Under the pieces are notes generated by a model. The model made no database searches. It worked only from the letters and a program-made list of their open reading frames with translations, and was not told the origin of the DNA. DNA of 35,333 bases from positions 1 through 35,333 of the forward strand of contig JAIRNR010000001.1 in assembly GCA_031257915.1 (NCBI GenBank). Reading direction: 5' to 3'. Shown piece by piece: positions 18,432 through 27,342 of this stretch; within the stretch, counting starts at the first letter, position 1; every line of letters begins with the position of its first letter. The position numbers and the translations under genes were made by a program. This DNA is from Bacteroidales bacterium. Lineage in GTDB: Bacteria > Bacteroidota > Bacteroidia > Bacteroidales > P3.

Positions 18432-20858
18432 ATGATGAAACGAGCGTTAATGCTTATTTTGCTGTTAGCATGTATTCCATATACACTCCTTTCTCAGAAT
18501 AAAATTTTGAGAAAAGCAGATACGGCATTTAAGTATCAACGTTACAATACGGCTGTTACAGCGTATCAAAAAGCGTTTGCGAAACTGAAAAAATCAGACC
18601 GCGAAAGGCAAAGTTATGTGCTTTATCAAATAGCGGAAGCATATCGTAACAGCGGACAGTACAGTAAAGCCATAAGTCAGTATAAGCGTGCCGTTAAAGC
18701 ACGTTATTACGTGCAGGATCCGTCTGTATATCTGCAAACGGCGCGGTTGCAACTTTCACTTGGTTTTTTCGCAGATGCAATTGAAAATTTTGATTTTTAT
18801 TTAGAGTATATTCCCGATGATACTGTTGCAATAAACGGACGCGCAGCGGGGGTTATCGGAATGGAAGCAATAGAGAAACCCACACGCTACGAAGTAGAAA
18901 ACGTAAGGAAGATAAACATGCGCGAAAGCGAATGGAGTCCGCGTTATGTTACGGACGAAGAAAATGTTATTGCGTTTACTTCTACCAGAGCAGGTGTTAC
19001 AGGTAAAAAAATAGATGAATGGAGCGGGCAGCGTTTTTCCGACATTTTTATTTGTAAGCAGGATGCAAAAGGTGAGTGGAGTACGCCTGAAAAAATTGAT
19101 AAGAATGAAAATATCAGCACCAAATACAGCGAAAGTGATGCTGTATTCATTGATAACGGCAATACTTCATATTTTACGTTTTGTTCAAATGAGAAGAAGA
19201 AAGACGGACGCTGTATTATAAAAATGTCAAAATTTGACGGTGCCGAATGGTCGAAACCCGAAGATGTAATTATAGGCGGCGATTCTGTATCGGATTTTAT
19301 TCATCCGTATATTACTCCCGACGGTAACACACTTTACTTTGCCTCAAATAAAGCAGGCGGTTACGGCGATTTGGATATATGGAAAGCAAGCGGCAACGGC
19401 ACATCTTTCGGCGAGCCGGAAAATTTGGGTGCATGTGTAAACACAAAGGACAAAGAGTCATATCCATTCCTGCGCAACGATACGCTTTTATATTTTTCAT
19501 CTCTCGGTCATAACTCCCTCGGCGGATTTGATATATTCAGTGCGTCCCTTACCGATAGCGGATTTTGCAATGTAACGCACCTCGATTATCCGATAAATAC
19601 AAATTCCGACGATTTCGGAATATGTTTTTTTAGCGGGCAAAATAAAGGTTTTTTTTCATCTAATCGTGCCGGTGGTAAAGGGATGGATGATATTTATTCA
19701 TTTTACCTGCCCGACTTGCTTTTCAGTATTGCAGGAACGGTAAAAAATGACGAAAGCATGCAGCCGATTTCCGATGCTGTTGTTTCTCTTATAGGTTCTG
19801 ACGGGATGTTTGTTCATACACGAACAAACTCAAAAGGATTTTATAAGTTTGACAATCGTCAGGTGAAGCCCTCTACGACTTATTCAATGACAGTAGAGAA
19901 AAAAGATTTTTTAGAAGCCGAAGCGACTGAAACAACGGTTGGTCTTACGCAGAGCAAGGATTTTGTACGCAACTTCACTCTGCAACCTGTGCCGAAAGGA
20001 GCAGTTACATTGCCCGAAATTCTTTATGCTGTGGGCAAGTGGGATTTGCAGGAGCAGTATCAGGATTCTCTTATAGGATTGATTACTTTGCTTGAAAAAA
20101 ATCCGCGTCTTATTATAGAGCTTGCATCTCATACCGATATTCGCCCGATTGCGATAGGCAACGATTCACTGTCGCAGCTTCGCGCACAGGCGGTAGTTGA
20201 TTATTTGATTGAGCGCGGAATACATCCCGAACGCCTTATTGCAAAGGGTTATGGGGCGCGTGTTCCACGTATGCTTGCAATATCCGTATCGGGGTTTGAC
20301 AGCGGTGTTGTACTCAATGAGGAGTATATAAGCAGTCTTTCCGACAAAAACCGTCAGGAGCAGGCACATCAGCTTAACCGCCGTACGGAATTTAGTGTCT
20401 TGCGGGATGATTTTATACCCTCTGACGGCAATAAATCTGTGTTTGCTTCACTTGGAAGTAATGAAAATCTTAATAAAATTCCTTATACCGAAAATCCGGA
20501 CAAAAATCCCGAATTTGATGTTATTATAAATGGAGTGGGTTTGCGTGCCGTACTAATGGAAAAAGCAAAAACAGGAGTTATAAGCACTAATGCCTGCTTG
20601 CGTTTATTGCAACTTGGAAAGCTCGGAAAGAATAACTTTAAGAATAAGGAAAAGGCGATGAATGAGGACGGCGAAATCTTAGCCGGACAAAAGGTTACAC
20701 TGAGTGATATTCGTATTGAGCAATTTTACTTATACGAGGTAGAACTGACAACCGCAGACGAATTGCCTGCCGATATTGTTTTAAACAAAGCAATTATGTC
20801 GCTTATCGGAAAGTACAGTGTTGATAAGGCGGCGCAGGAGATTGTTGTTGAGTTGTAG
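18432..20858 (+). CDS. PorE-like TPR / PD40 propeller / CRD / OmpA protein
   Basis: The protein has 808 residues and probably an anchored envelope location. Domains by eye: TPR-like helices about 17-140; five PD40 propeller blades about 165-420 (SEWSPRYVTDEENVIAFTST, HPYITPDGNTLYFASNKAGG, GICFFSGQNKGFFSSNRAGG); a carboxypeptidase regulatory-like domain about 430-518; and an OmpA peptidoglycan-binding domain about 530-655 (ASHTDIRP, RAQAVVDYLIERGIHPERL, NRRTEF). This order matches PorE (PG1058) of Porphyromonas gingivalis, a T9SS component that binds peptidoglycan. Paralogues with the same order exist, so I give no symbol. About 150 extra C-terminal residues beyond OmpA are unusual. LLAC at residues 11-14 could be a lipobox, as in PorE, though cleavage there leaves a very short signal. 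The gene is probably cotranscribed with secDF. Confidence 0.8.
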   Translation: MMKRALMLILLLACIPYTLLSQNKILRKADTAFKYQRYNTAVTAYQKAFAKLKKSDRERQSYVLYQIAEAYRNSGQYSKAISQYKRAVKARYYVQDPSVYLQTARLQLSLGFFADAIENFDFYLEYIPDDTVAINGRAAGVIGMEAIEKPTRYEVENVRKINMRESEWSPRYVTDEENVIAFTSTRAGVTGKKIDEWSGQRFSDIFICKQDAKGEWSTPEKIDKNENISTKYSESDAVFIDNGNTSYFTFCSNEKKKDGRCIIKMSKFDGAEWSKPEDVIIGGDSVSDFIHPYITPDGNTLYFASNKAGGYGDLDIWKASGNGTSFGEPENLGACVNTKDKESYPFLRNDTLLYFSSLGHNSLGGFDIFSASLTDSGFCNVTHLDYPINTNSDDFGICFFSGQNKGFFSSNRAGGKGMDDIYSFYLPDLLFSIAGTVKNDESMQPISDAVVSLIGSDGMFVHTRTNSKGFYKFDNRQVKPSTTYSMTVEKKDFLEAEATETTVGLTQSKDFVRNFTLQPVPKGAVTLPEILYAVGKWDLQEQYQDSLIGLITLLEKNPRLIIELASHTDIRPIAIGNDSLSQLRAQAVVDYLIERGIHPERLIAKGYGARVPRMLAISVSGFDSGVVLNEEYISSLSDKNRQEQAHQLNRRTEFSVLRDDFIPSDGNKSVFASLGSNENLNKIPYTENPDKNPEFDVIINGVGLRAVLMEKAKTGVISTNACLRLLQLGKLGKNNFKNKEKAMNEDGEILAGQKVTLSDIRIEQFYLYEVELTTADELPADIVLNKAIMSLIGKYSVDKAAQEIVVEL

Positions 20859-20965
20859 GGGTTGGGTTTTTCTATCGGAATACAATTATTCTGCCAAATA
20901 CCGGAATACACAAGAACCGAATCAAATTCTTTAATCAAAAACGCCAAAACTTCGTGAAATATGAG

Positions 20966-20973
20966 TAAATTTG
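20966..20973 (+). promoter_or_regulatory. Possible -7 box upstream of purM
   Basis: TAAATTTG fits TAnnTTTG and lies about 90 bases before purM. No TTTG lies at the proper distance upstream. In the rest of the 205-bp gap (20859-21063) I see no gene and no clear terminator. Confidence 0.4.
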
Positions 20974-21063
20974 CGGTCGGGATAATTTTTAAAGAATTTA
21001 CGGCGGAAAATTTTAAAGCCGCGTGAAGAATAAATTATAATAATAACACAAACAATTTAAACA

Positions 21064-22251
21064 ATGTCAAAGTATGAACAAAGAGGCGTGTCGACTTCTA
21101 AAATCGACATCAAGAATGCAGTGCAGAATTATGATATGGGACTTTATCCCCTGTCGTTTTGTAAAGTTATTCCCGATGTATTAACCGACTCTAAAAAAAA
21201 CTTGTTCGGACCCTCTTACTGCAATATTATGCACAATAACGGTGCCGGAACGAAAGCAGTTCTTGCATATCTTTACTGGAAAGAAACAGGTGATATTTCC
21301 GTGTGGAGAGGCATCGCACAGGATGCTATCGTTATGAGTATCGACGATATGGTTTGCACCGGTGCAACAGATAATTTCCTGCTCACAACAGCAATTAAAC
21401 GTAACCGCTTTCGTATTCCGGGTGAAGTTATCGCTGAAATTATTTCAGGCACACAGGAATTTATTCAGGCAATGGGTGAGGAAAAAATACATATTTCACA
21501 TGCAGGCGGCGAAACGCACGACATTGGTGATGTTGTAAAAACAATTCTTGTCGATTCCACTTTAAGCACACGCATTAAACGCAACGATGTTCTCACTTGC
21601 GGACGTATTCAACCGGGCGATGTCATTATCGGACTCGCTTCATTCGGAAAAACCCGTTACGAAAAAGTATATAACAGCGGCATAGGCAGCACAGGTTTTG
21701 CTTCCGCGCGTCATGATGTTTTAAGTAAAGGCTATGCCGAAAAATATCCCGAAACTTACGACAGCCAAATTCCGAACGAACTCGTATTTTCCGGTTCAAA
21801 AAATCTTACCGACCCCTCCGGCGTTGACGGTCTTAACATCGGGCAATTGCTGCTTTCGCCGGCTCGCACTTATGCGCCCGTATTAAAATCCATACTTGAA
21901 AATTTCCGTCCGTCGTTGCACGGCGTTGTTCATTGCAGCGGAGGCGGACAAACAAAAGTACTTGAGTTCGTAAAAAATATACATATCATAAAAGACAATC
22001 TGTTTTCCATTCCTCCCGTATTTTCGCTTATTCAGCAGGAAAGCGGCACACTTTGGGAAGAAATGTATTCAACATTCAATATGGGTCACAGAATGGAAAT
22101 TTATGTTAAAGAAAACATTGTTGAAGACATTCTTAAAATATGCCAGTTCTTTGATTTGGAAGCGAAAGTTATCGGTCATTGCGAAGATGCACCGAATAAA
22201 ACGCTTACAGTTGAAAGCACACAAGGCAAATTTATATATTGTTATGATTAA
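21064..22251 (+). CDS. purM: Phosphoribosylformylglycinamidine cyclo-ligase (AIR synthase)
   Basis: PurM closes the imidazole ring of purines: FGAM plus ATP gives AIR plus ADP and phosphate, in the cytosol. The 395-residue protein matches the longer Bacteroidota form of PurM. It opens with YEQRGVSTSKIDIKNAV. The nucleotide/metal-binding segments include IMHNNGAGTKAVLAYLYW, GIAQDAIVMSIDDMVCTGAT and SHAGGETHDIGDVVKT. Further family blocks are PGDVIIGLASFGKTRYEKVY, GVVHCSGGGQTKVLEF and STFNMGHRMEIYV. Its last 8 bases overlap the next small gene. Other purine genes are absent from the window. The call is secure at family level, and the whole-length pattern supports purM over other AIR-synthase-like proteins. 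Confidence 0.92.
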   Translation: MSKYEQRGVSTSKIDIKNAVQNYDMGLYPLSFCKVIPDVLTDSKKNLFGPSYCNIMHNNGAGTKAVLAYLYWKETGDISVWRGIAQDAIVMSIDDMVCTGATDNFLLTTAIKRNRFRIPGEVIAEIISGTQEFIQAMGEEKIHISHAGGETHDIGDVVKTILVDSTLSTRIKRNDVLTCGRIQPGDVIIGLASFGKTRYEKVYNSGIGSTGFASARHDVLSKGYAEKYPETYDSQIPNELVFSGSKNLTDPSGVDGLNIGQLLLSPARTYAPVLKSILENFRPSLHGVVHCSGGGQTKVLEFVKNIHIIKDNLFSIPPVFSLIQQESGTLWEEMYSTFNMGHRMEIYVKENIVEDILKICQFFDLEAKVIGHCEDAPNKTLTVESTQGKFIYCYD

Positions 22252-22600
22252 AATTTTTGTTTTTATTTTTTCTCTTTTTATCCTTTTTAGTGCCGATATT
22301 GTTTTGGCGCAGAATGACGGCATTGTTAATGTTAAAGTACGACAGAGCGAAAAGAAAACGGATATTCTTATTTTTCCCAATCCGACATCAGGATTTGTTA
22401 CGGTGCGTATTCCGTACGAAGCAAAAAATGTTTCCATGCAACTTTTTGCACAAAACGGACACTGTGTTTTGAATAAAAACTTATATGCGCCGGCAGATAA
22501 TCTGCTTGATGTTCGCCGGTTGGAAGCAGGTGTTTATATGTATCAGATTTTTGAAAACTATAGAAAAATTGATGCAGGAAAGTTGATAATTTCGCGGTGA
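22244..22600 (+). CDS. Mini T9SS cargo: signal peptide plus type A sorting domain only
   Basis: The protein has 118 residues. ATG 22244 gives [20 protein letters not shown] followed by LAQ, a standard signal peptide. An upstream start at 22103 in the same frame lies inside purM and would bury this signal, so it is rejected. After only about 18 linker residues the chain becomes a type A sorting domain: [52 protein letters not shown]. No passenger domain is present. It overlaps purM by 8 bp and its stop TGA shares one base with the prfA ATG, so it sits inside an operon. It may be a decayed cargo that kept its secretion signals or a tiny surface protein. Confidence 0.75.
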   Translation: MIKIFVFIFSLFILFSADIVLAQNDGIVNVKVRQSEKKTDILIFPNPTSGFVTVRIPYEAKNVSMQLFAQNGHCVLNKNLYAPADNLLDVRRLEAGVYMYQIFENYRKIDAGKLIISR

Positions 22601-23670
22601 TGCTACAAAAACTTGAAGCCATACATAAAAAGTATCTTGACATTGAAAGGGAGATGAACGAGCCCGACGTAATGAGCGATATGAAGCGTTACATAAAACT
22701 CAGTAAGGATTACAAGGATTTACAGCCGATTATTGAGCAATACAAAGAATATCGCACGCTTGTCAATAATATCAGCAGTGCGCGTACTGTTTTGGAAACG
22801 GAAAAAGATGCTGAATTTCGCGATATGGCAAAAGAGGAATTATCTGCCTTAACTGAAAAAAAAGATGTTTTGGAGGAAAAAATCCGCATAATGCTTATTC
22901 CTGCCGACCCGCAGGACTCCAAAAATGCTATTGTAGAAATACGTGCAGGAACAGGCGGCGATGAGGCATCTATTTTTGCAGGCGACCTTAACCGTATGTA
23001 CATGCGTTATTGTGAAAACCGCAAATGGAAAATAGAAGTTGTTGATTACACCGAAGGTACTGCGGGCGGATATAAGGAAATTATTTTTAATGTTATAGGC
23101 AACGGTGTTTACGGTTTATTAAAATATGAATCGGGGGTCCATCGGGTGCAGCGTGTTCCCGAAACGGAGACACAGGGACGTGTACACACTTCTGCCGCTT
23201 CTGTGGCTGTTTTGCCTGAAGCAGATGAGTTTGATGTGGAATTGAAACAAAGTGATATTCGCAAAGATACTTACTGTTCGTCCGGTCCCGGAGGACAGTC
23301 TGTAAACACGACATATTCGGCTGTTCGCCTTACGCATATTCCAACAGGAATTGTAGTTGCAATTCAGGATGAAAAGTCGCAGATAAAAAATTACGATAAA
23401 GCATTAAAAGTTTTGCGCACACGCATATATGAAATGGAATATCAAAAATATCTTGATGAAATTTCCAAAAAGCGTAAAACAATGGTTTCTACAGGCGACC
23501 GCTCTGCAAAAATCCGCACCTATAATTATCCGCAAAGCCGCGTTACAGACCACAGAATAAATTACACCGTTTATTCGCTCAGTGCGTTTATGGACGGCGA
23601 TATTCAAGATATTATTGACGCTTTACAACTTGCCGAAAATGCTGAAAAGCTCGCGGCAATGGAGGAATAA
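22600..23670 (+). CDS. prfA: Peptide chain release factor 1
   Basis: RF1 recognises UAA and UAG stop codons and triggers peptide release on the ribosome. The protein has 356 residues, the usual length. The codon-recognition tripeptide of the RF1 type is present as P187-E-T189 within [21 protein letters not shown]2 would have SPF. The catalytic loop is [12 protein letters not shown], with GGQ at 231-233. A GTG lies just in front (22597), but ATG 22600 fits the family N-terminus ([16 protein letters not shown]). The start overlaps the stop of the mini cargo gene by one base (TGATG), which suggests coupled translation. The next gene starts directly after its stop. Confidence 0.96.
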   Translation: MLQKLEAIHKKYLDIEREMNEPDVMSDMKRYIKLSKDYKDLQPIIEQYKEYRTLVNNISSARTVLETEKDAEFRDMAKEELSALTEKKDVLEEKIRIMLIPADPQDSKNAIVEIRAGTGGDEASIFAGDLNRMYMRYCENRKWKIEVVDYTEGTAGGYKEIIFNVIGNGVYGLLKYESGVHRVQRVPETETQGRVHTSAASVAVLPEADEFDVELKQSDIRKDTYCSSGPGGQSVNTTYSAVRLTHIPTGIVVAIQDEKSQIKNYDKALKVLRTRIYEMEYQKYLDEISKKRKTMVSTGDRSAKIRTYNYPQSRVTDHRINYTVYSLSAFMDGDIQDIIDALQLAENAEKLAAMEE

Positions 23671-24600
23671 ATGATGAATATATTTGCGCAATTGCAAAAT
23701 ATATACCTGTTTTCAAAGCAATTCATTCTTGTTGCTGTTTTATCATTTACAATATCTGTTCATGCGCAGAGTTACAACACAACATTCAGGCATGGCGATG
23801 ATTCCTGGACAGCGGGTTATACAGGTGTCCCTTCATCTGTTGTCGATGACGGTGTTGTAAAAATAGAATGGAAAGAGATAGATAACAGTAAAGGCAATTA
23901 TGCAATTTTGTTTGAAGGAAAAAGTAAAAATAAAAAGACATTCCTTTACGTCTATCGTCAATTCACAGGATTAAAACCCAATTCAACATACGGTATAATT
24001 TTTAACGTACAATTTTTATCATCTTTGCAAAATGGTCCCATATACGTAAAAGCGGGCGCCCTTAATCATCAACCGATAACTTTTGACTTACCTTTGGCAG
24101 AAGCGAATTTTCAAAAAGGAAAAATCGGCTACGACAGTAGGGATTTAGAGATATTGGGAATTATCTATCCCTCATCCGGAACATCAGGTACAGCCTTATA
24201 TCGTTCACAACAAATGCAAAATTATGCAAAGCCGTTTTATGCAAATACTGATAAAAGCGGTTCTTTGTGGCTTATTCTCGGCATAGAGCCTGAAGCAACG
24301 GTCAAAGAAATTAAGCCCATATTACTTAATACAATGCGTGTTCTGTTTCAATGTCAGGAAGTGTATTTATCCACGCCTTCAGATAGAAATTCGGAAACAG
24401 AAAGGGTAGATTCCGAGTTTAACGATGATATTACAAGTATTGAAATTTATACAGGCAACGGACATTTATTAAAAGCAATTTATTCTATAGACGGTATTTT
24501 TACAGGAAATATTACTGTTGACGAGTTTGAAAACGGTCGTTACTTTTTTCTTTTTAATCTCGCTAACGGAACAAAAATAGTGCGTAGTGTTGAAATATAA
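23671..24600 (+). CDS. Secreted protein of unknown function with T9SS-like C-terminal domain
   Basis: The protein has 309 residues. A long signal peptide (hydrophobic core FILVAVLSFTIS, cleavage after VHAQ near residue 33) is followed by a beta-rich domain, about 36-235, with the look of a jelly-roll: DDSWTAGYTGVP, YVYRQFTGLKPNSTYGIIFN and GPIYVKAGAL. I do not recognise a named family. The last 70 residues (SIEIYTGNGHLLKAIY, FENGRYFFLFNLANG, IVRSVEI) resemble a type A sorting domain but are less typical than the others here. The ATG directly follows the prfA stop, and the 3' end overlaps gldD by 14 bp. That places an envelope protein tightly between a translation gene and gldD. Confidence 0.7.
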   Translation: MMNIFAQLQNIYLFSKQFILVAVLSFTISVHAQSYNTTFRHGDDSWTAGYTGVPSSVVDDGVVKIEWKEIDNSKGNYAILFEGKSKNKKTFLYVYRQFTGLKPNSTYGIIFNVQFLSSLQNGPIYVKAGALNHQPITFDLPLAEANFQKGKIGYDSRDLEILGIIYPSSGTSGTALYRSQQMQNYAKPFYANTDKSGSLWLILGIEPEATVKEIKPILLNTMRVLFQCQEVYLSTPSDRNSETERVDSEFNDDITSIEIYTGNGHLLKAIYSIDGIFTGNITVDEFENGRYFFLFNLANGTKIVRSVEI

Positions 24601-25168
24601 TTTTGTAAATATTGCAATATTTATTGCATGTCTTACACTCACGGCATGTAACAATAATTATACGCCCAAGCCGAGGGCATATATGCGGATTGAATTACCC
24701 GAATCCAAAGACTATCAAATATTCGACTCAATGCCGTATCCCTACACATTTGAATACCCCGGATATTCGCATATCGTTTCCAATATGGAAAAACATTGGA
24801 TAGACCTTGAATTTCCCGCGCAAAACTCAACAATATATTTAAGTTATAACAGCGGCATACTTCTCGATTCAAATATTGCCTCAACACTTTTTTTTGTAGA
24901 AAAACATCTTGCAAAATCAACAGGTATTGAACAAATTTTTTACAGCGACTTTGATAACCGCGTATTTGGAACGGTATTTTATCTCAAAGGACGCGATGTT
25001 GCATCTACAATGCAGTTTTATTTGACCGACAGTGTGCATCAATTTGTGCGTGGCGCATTTTATGTGAAATCCCGTCCCAACAATGATTCGCTATCCCCTG
25101 TGATTAAGATGATTCAGGATGATGTAAGACACTTGATACAAACATTCCGCTGGAAAAATACCGGATAA
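24587..25168 (+). CDS. gldD: Gliding motility / T9SS-associated lipoprotein GldD
   Basis: GldD is a lipoprotein first described in Flavobacterium gliding and conserved in many T9SS-bearing Bacteroidota. It is needed for gliding and, by inference, for T9SS function. The 193-residue protein has lipobox LTAC (Cys21). The family opening YTPKPRAYMRIELPESKDYQ follows, then SMPYPYTFEYPGYSHI and WIDLEFPAQNSTIYLSY, and later VFGTVFYLKGRDVASTMQFY. The start is non-ATG: GTG at 24587 (or TTG at 24590), inside the end of the previous gene. No gliding genes besides this are in the window; gldD also occurs in non-gliding T9SS species. Confidence 0.87.
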   Translation: MLKYNFVNIAIFIACLTLTACNNNYTPKPRAYMRIELPESKDYQIFDSMPYPYTFEYPGYSHIVSNMEKHWIDLEFPAQNSTIYLSYNSGILLDSNIASTLFFVEKHLAKSTGIEQIFYSDFDNRVFGTVFYLKGRDVASTMQFYLTDSVHQFVRGAFYVKSRPNNDSLSPVIKMIQDDVRHLIQTFRWKNTG

Positions 25169-25196
25169 ATTGTATGTGTAAATTTGGGGAATTTGG

Positions 25197-25229
25197 TTTT
25201 GCAGATTAAACCCGAAAGTATTATCTTTG
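25197..25229 (+). promoter_or_regulatory. Promoter of the Xaa-Pro aminopeptidase gene
   Basis: TTTTG at 25197-25201 and TATCTTTG at 25222-25229 are separated by exactly 20 bases, a textbook Bacteroidota -33/-7 pair. The start codon lies 22 bases past the -7 box, so the leader is short. Confidence 0.75.
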
Positions 25230-25251
25230 CATTTGTTTATAATCATAATTT

Positions 25252-26646
25252 ATGTTCTACAAAAAGACTTACAGCGAACGACGTGCGCAATTGCGCAAAG
25301 ATATTGAAAAAGGACTTATTGTTTTCCCCGCCAACAACGAGGCTGCTGCAAATTATGCAGGCAACCCCTATCCTTTTCGTCAAGACAGTAATTTTCTCTA
25401 TTTTTTTGGTTTGAAAACACCCGGTATGGCAGGTGTTATTGATGTTGATTCCGACACCGACTGGCTTTACGCCGATGACCTTACAATGGATGATATTATA
25501 TGGATGGGACATCTGCCGAAAGTTGAACAGCAGGCGGAAAGCACAGGGATAACGCGCACAGGGTCTATCGGCGACTTGCAGGAATTGCTGCACAAAGCGG
25601 CTTTAAGCAAACGTAAAGTCCATTTTGTAAATCCTTACCGCAGTGAAATTGCCGCTAAATTAGCGTCGTGGCTGTCTGTGCCTGTTGGTAAAATTGTCGA
25701 AATGCAATCGGTAGAACTTATTAAGGCAATAGTAAAGCAACGTTCAATAAAAAGCAGCGAAGAAATTGAAGAGATTGAAAATGCAATGATTATTGCCCAC
25801 CAAATGCACGGTGCGGCAATGCGCATGGCAAAACAGGGTGTTTATGAATATCAGATAGCAGGTGCTTTACAGGGCATTGCCGCATCGCACAACGGCTCTA
25901 TGTCTTTTACGCCGATTGTAAGTATTCATGGCGAAACACTGCATAATCACCATTACGGCGAACAATTATGTGAGGGGCGAATGCTCGTTGTTGATGCAGG
26001 AGCTGAAACATATAACCACTACTGTTCGGATATTACCCGCACTACTCCTGTGGGTGGAAAATTTTCAAAAAAACAGAAAGAAATTTACGAGATTGTGTTG
26101 AAAGCGAATATGGCTACAATTGAAACCGTAAAGCCGGGCGTACCGTATCGTGATTACCATCTCAACGCCTGTAAAATTATTTTTGACGGATTGAAAGATT
26201 TGGGTTTAACGAAAGGTGATACAGAAGAAGCCGTTCGGAGCGGCGCACACGCACTTTTTATGCCGCACGGTCTTGGGCATTTTATGGGACTTGACGTTCA
26301 CGATATGGAGAATATGGGCGAAAATCTTTTCGGTTATGACGATGAGATAAAGCGTTCTTCGCAGTTCGGTTTGGCATATTTGCGTTTGGGACGCAGGCTT
26401 GCACAGGGCTTTGTTTTAACCGACGAGCCGGGTATTTACTTTATTCCGGCACTTATTGACTTATGGGAGTCACAATCTAAATTTTCCCAATTTATCAACT
26501 ACGACAAAATAGAAAATTATCGGGATTTCGGCGGTATCCGTATTGAAGATGACCTGCTTATAACAAAGGATGGTGCGCAGGTTTTGGGGCCTCGTATTCC
26601 TAAAACGGTTGAAGAAATTGAGGCTTGGTGTTCGGTTGAGAAATAA
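25252..26646 (+). CDS. pepP: Xaa-Pro aminopeptidase (M24B, aminopeptidase P type)
   Basis: This cytosolic dimetal peptidase removes an N-terminal residue followed by proline. The 464-residue protein has the two-part layout of the family: an N-terminal domain (about 1-170, with ANYAGNPYPFRQDSNFLYFF) and the pita-bread catalytic domain. All five metal ligands are visible: Asp248 (VVDAGAE), Asp260 (SDITRT), His343 (HGLGHFMGLDVHD), Glu392 (TDEPGIY) and Glu432 (IRIEDDLLI). There is no signal peptide. It has its own promoter, and the next gene is separated by 98 bp. The family is certain; the exact orthologue name is a reasonable choice among M24B members. Confidence 0.92.
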   Translation: MFYKKTYSERRAQLRKDIEKGLIVFPANNEAAANYAGNPYPFRQDSNFLYFFGLKTPGMAGVIDVDSDTDWLYADDLTMDDIIWMGHLPKVEQQAESTGITRTGSIGDLQELLHKAALSKRKVHFVNPYRSEIAAKLASWLSVPVGKIVEMQSVELIKAIVKQRSIKSSEEIEEIENAMIIAHQMHGAAMRMAKQGVYEYQIAGALQGIAASHNGSMSFTPIVSIHGETLHNHHYGEQLCEGRMLVVDAGAETYNHYCSDITRTTPVGGKFSKKQKEIYEIVLKANMATIETVKPGVPYRDYHLNACKIIFDGLKDLGLTKGDTEEAVRSGAHALFMPHGLGHFMGLDVHDMENMGENLFGYDDEIKRSSQFGLAYLRLGRRLAQGFVLTDEPGIYFIPALIDLWESQSKFSQFINYDKIENYRDFGGIRIEDDLLITKDGAQVLGPRIPKTVEEIEAWCSVEK

Positions 26647-26673
26647 TAACAACATATTTTTCTAAAAATTTCG

Positions 26674-26681
26674 TAACTTCG
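26674..26681 (+). promoter_or_regulatory. Weak -7-like box before the beta-barrel gene
   Basis: TAACTTCG is one base away from TAnnTTTG and about 63 bases before the start codon. No -33 TTTG lies at the usual distance. Reported as a possibility only. Confidence 0.3.
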
Positions 26682-26744
26682 CGGGCAATTTTTTAATATT
26701 TAATACCAAATTGCAATAAGATTATAAAACAATAAAATTAAATT

Positions 26745-27248
26745 ATGAAAAAAATTATGTTATTTATCACGGCAGTAATGATTTTTGCTGCCACTATTCC
26801 TGTAAAAGCAGGAGGTGTATATGATGGACCGGAACCTGGAAAATCAATCATTGGTGTTCGTGCGGGACTTGACATTGGCTTTATGAATGTGAATGCCGTA
26901 TATGACTATGCACTTGCTAAAGTTTGGAAAGGTACTTTCACAATAGGCGGCTATGCCGGTTTGGGCTTTGGTGTGTGGGGAACTTATTCTAACGGCGGCT
27001 GGCTCTATATGCCTCTTATGGCACGTACAACTTATCGTTTTAATGTTGTTGTTCCGCAGTGGGAAGTTTACGGCGGTGCGATGCTTGGGATGGGTCTCTT
27101 TTTTCACAATGGCGTAACTGCCGGTTTTGCAGGTGGATTACTTGCCGGCACAAGTTACTACTTTACGGAACATTTTGGTTTAAACCTTGAGTTTATTGGT
27201 GGTTACGGCGCGTCTTATCTAAACTTCGGCGTAAAGTTTAAACTGTAA
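26745..27248 (+). CDS. Small outer-membrane beta-barrel protein
   Basis: The 167-residue protein has a signal peptide (KKIMLFITAVMIFAATIPVKA). The mature part is rich in Gly and aromatic residues in alternating strands: IIGVRAGLDIGFMNVNAVYD, GTFTIGGYAGLGFGVWG and FGLNLEFIGGYGASYLNFGV, ending in KFKL. That pattern fits an eight-strand outer-membrane barrel. The length is typical for small porin-like Bacteroidota barrels of unknown role. I do not recognise a named family. It stands alone between a promoter-like region and a terminator. Confidence 0.75.
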   Translation: MKKIMLFITAVMIFAATIPVKAGGVYDGPEPGKSIIGVRAGLDIGFMNVNAVYDYALAKVWKGTFTIGGYAGLGFGVWGTYSNGGWLYMPLMARTTYRFNVVVPQWEVYGGAMLGMGLFFHNGVTAGFAGGLLAGTSYYFTEHFGLNLEFIGGYGASYLNFGVKFKL

Positions 27249-27288
27249 AGCGAATAAGAGAATAACGACAAAAAAATAATATCAAAAT

Positions 27289-27327
27289 AACCCTCGATTG
27301 TGTAAGAATAATCGGGGGTTTATTTTT
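27289..27327 (+). terminator. Rho-independent terminator between the beta-barrel gene and metH
   Basis: AACCCTCGATT (27289-27299) pairs with AATCGGGGGTT (27310-27320) over 11 bp with one G-U wobble and a 10-base loop. It is followed by TATTTTT. It lies 41 bases after the barrel gene stop and directly abuts the metH -7 box. Confidence 0.85.
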
Positions 27328-27328
27328 G

Positions 27329-27336
27329 TATATTTG
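27329..27336 (+). promoter_or_regulatory. -7 box of metH promoter
   Basis: TATATTTG fits TAnnTTTG and lies only 6 bases before the metH ATG, immediately after the terminator T-run. A start site at the usual distance would fall on or beside the ATG, giving a leaderless or nearly leaderless mRNA. No -33 TTTG sits at 19-21 bases. Confidence 0.5.
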
Positions 27337-27342
27337 CAACTA

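Noticed and set aside
20859-21063. Small gene or RNA between the PorE-like gene and purM
   Set aside because: No ORF with good context, no tRNA-like fold and no stable hairpin with a T-run was seen; only a possible -7 box.
22103-22243. Upstream start for the mini T9SS cargo inside purM
   Set aside because: It would place about 47 unrelated residues in front of a good signal peptide; ATG 22244 gives the expected secretion signal.
27298-27342. Upstream TTG start for metH
   Set aside because: The added codons lie in the terminator hairpin and the -7 box; ATG 27343 matches the family N-terminus.
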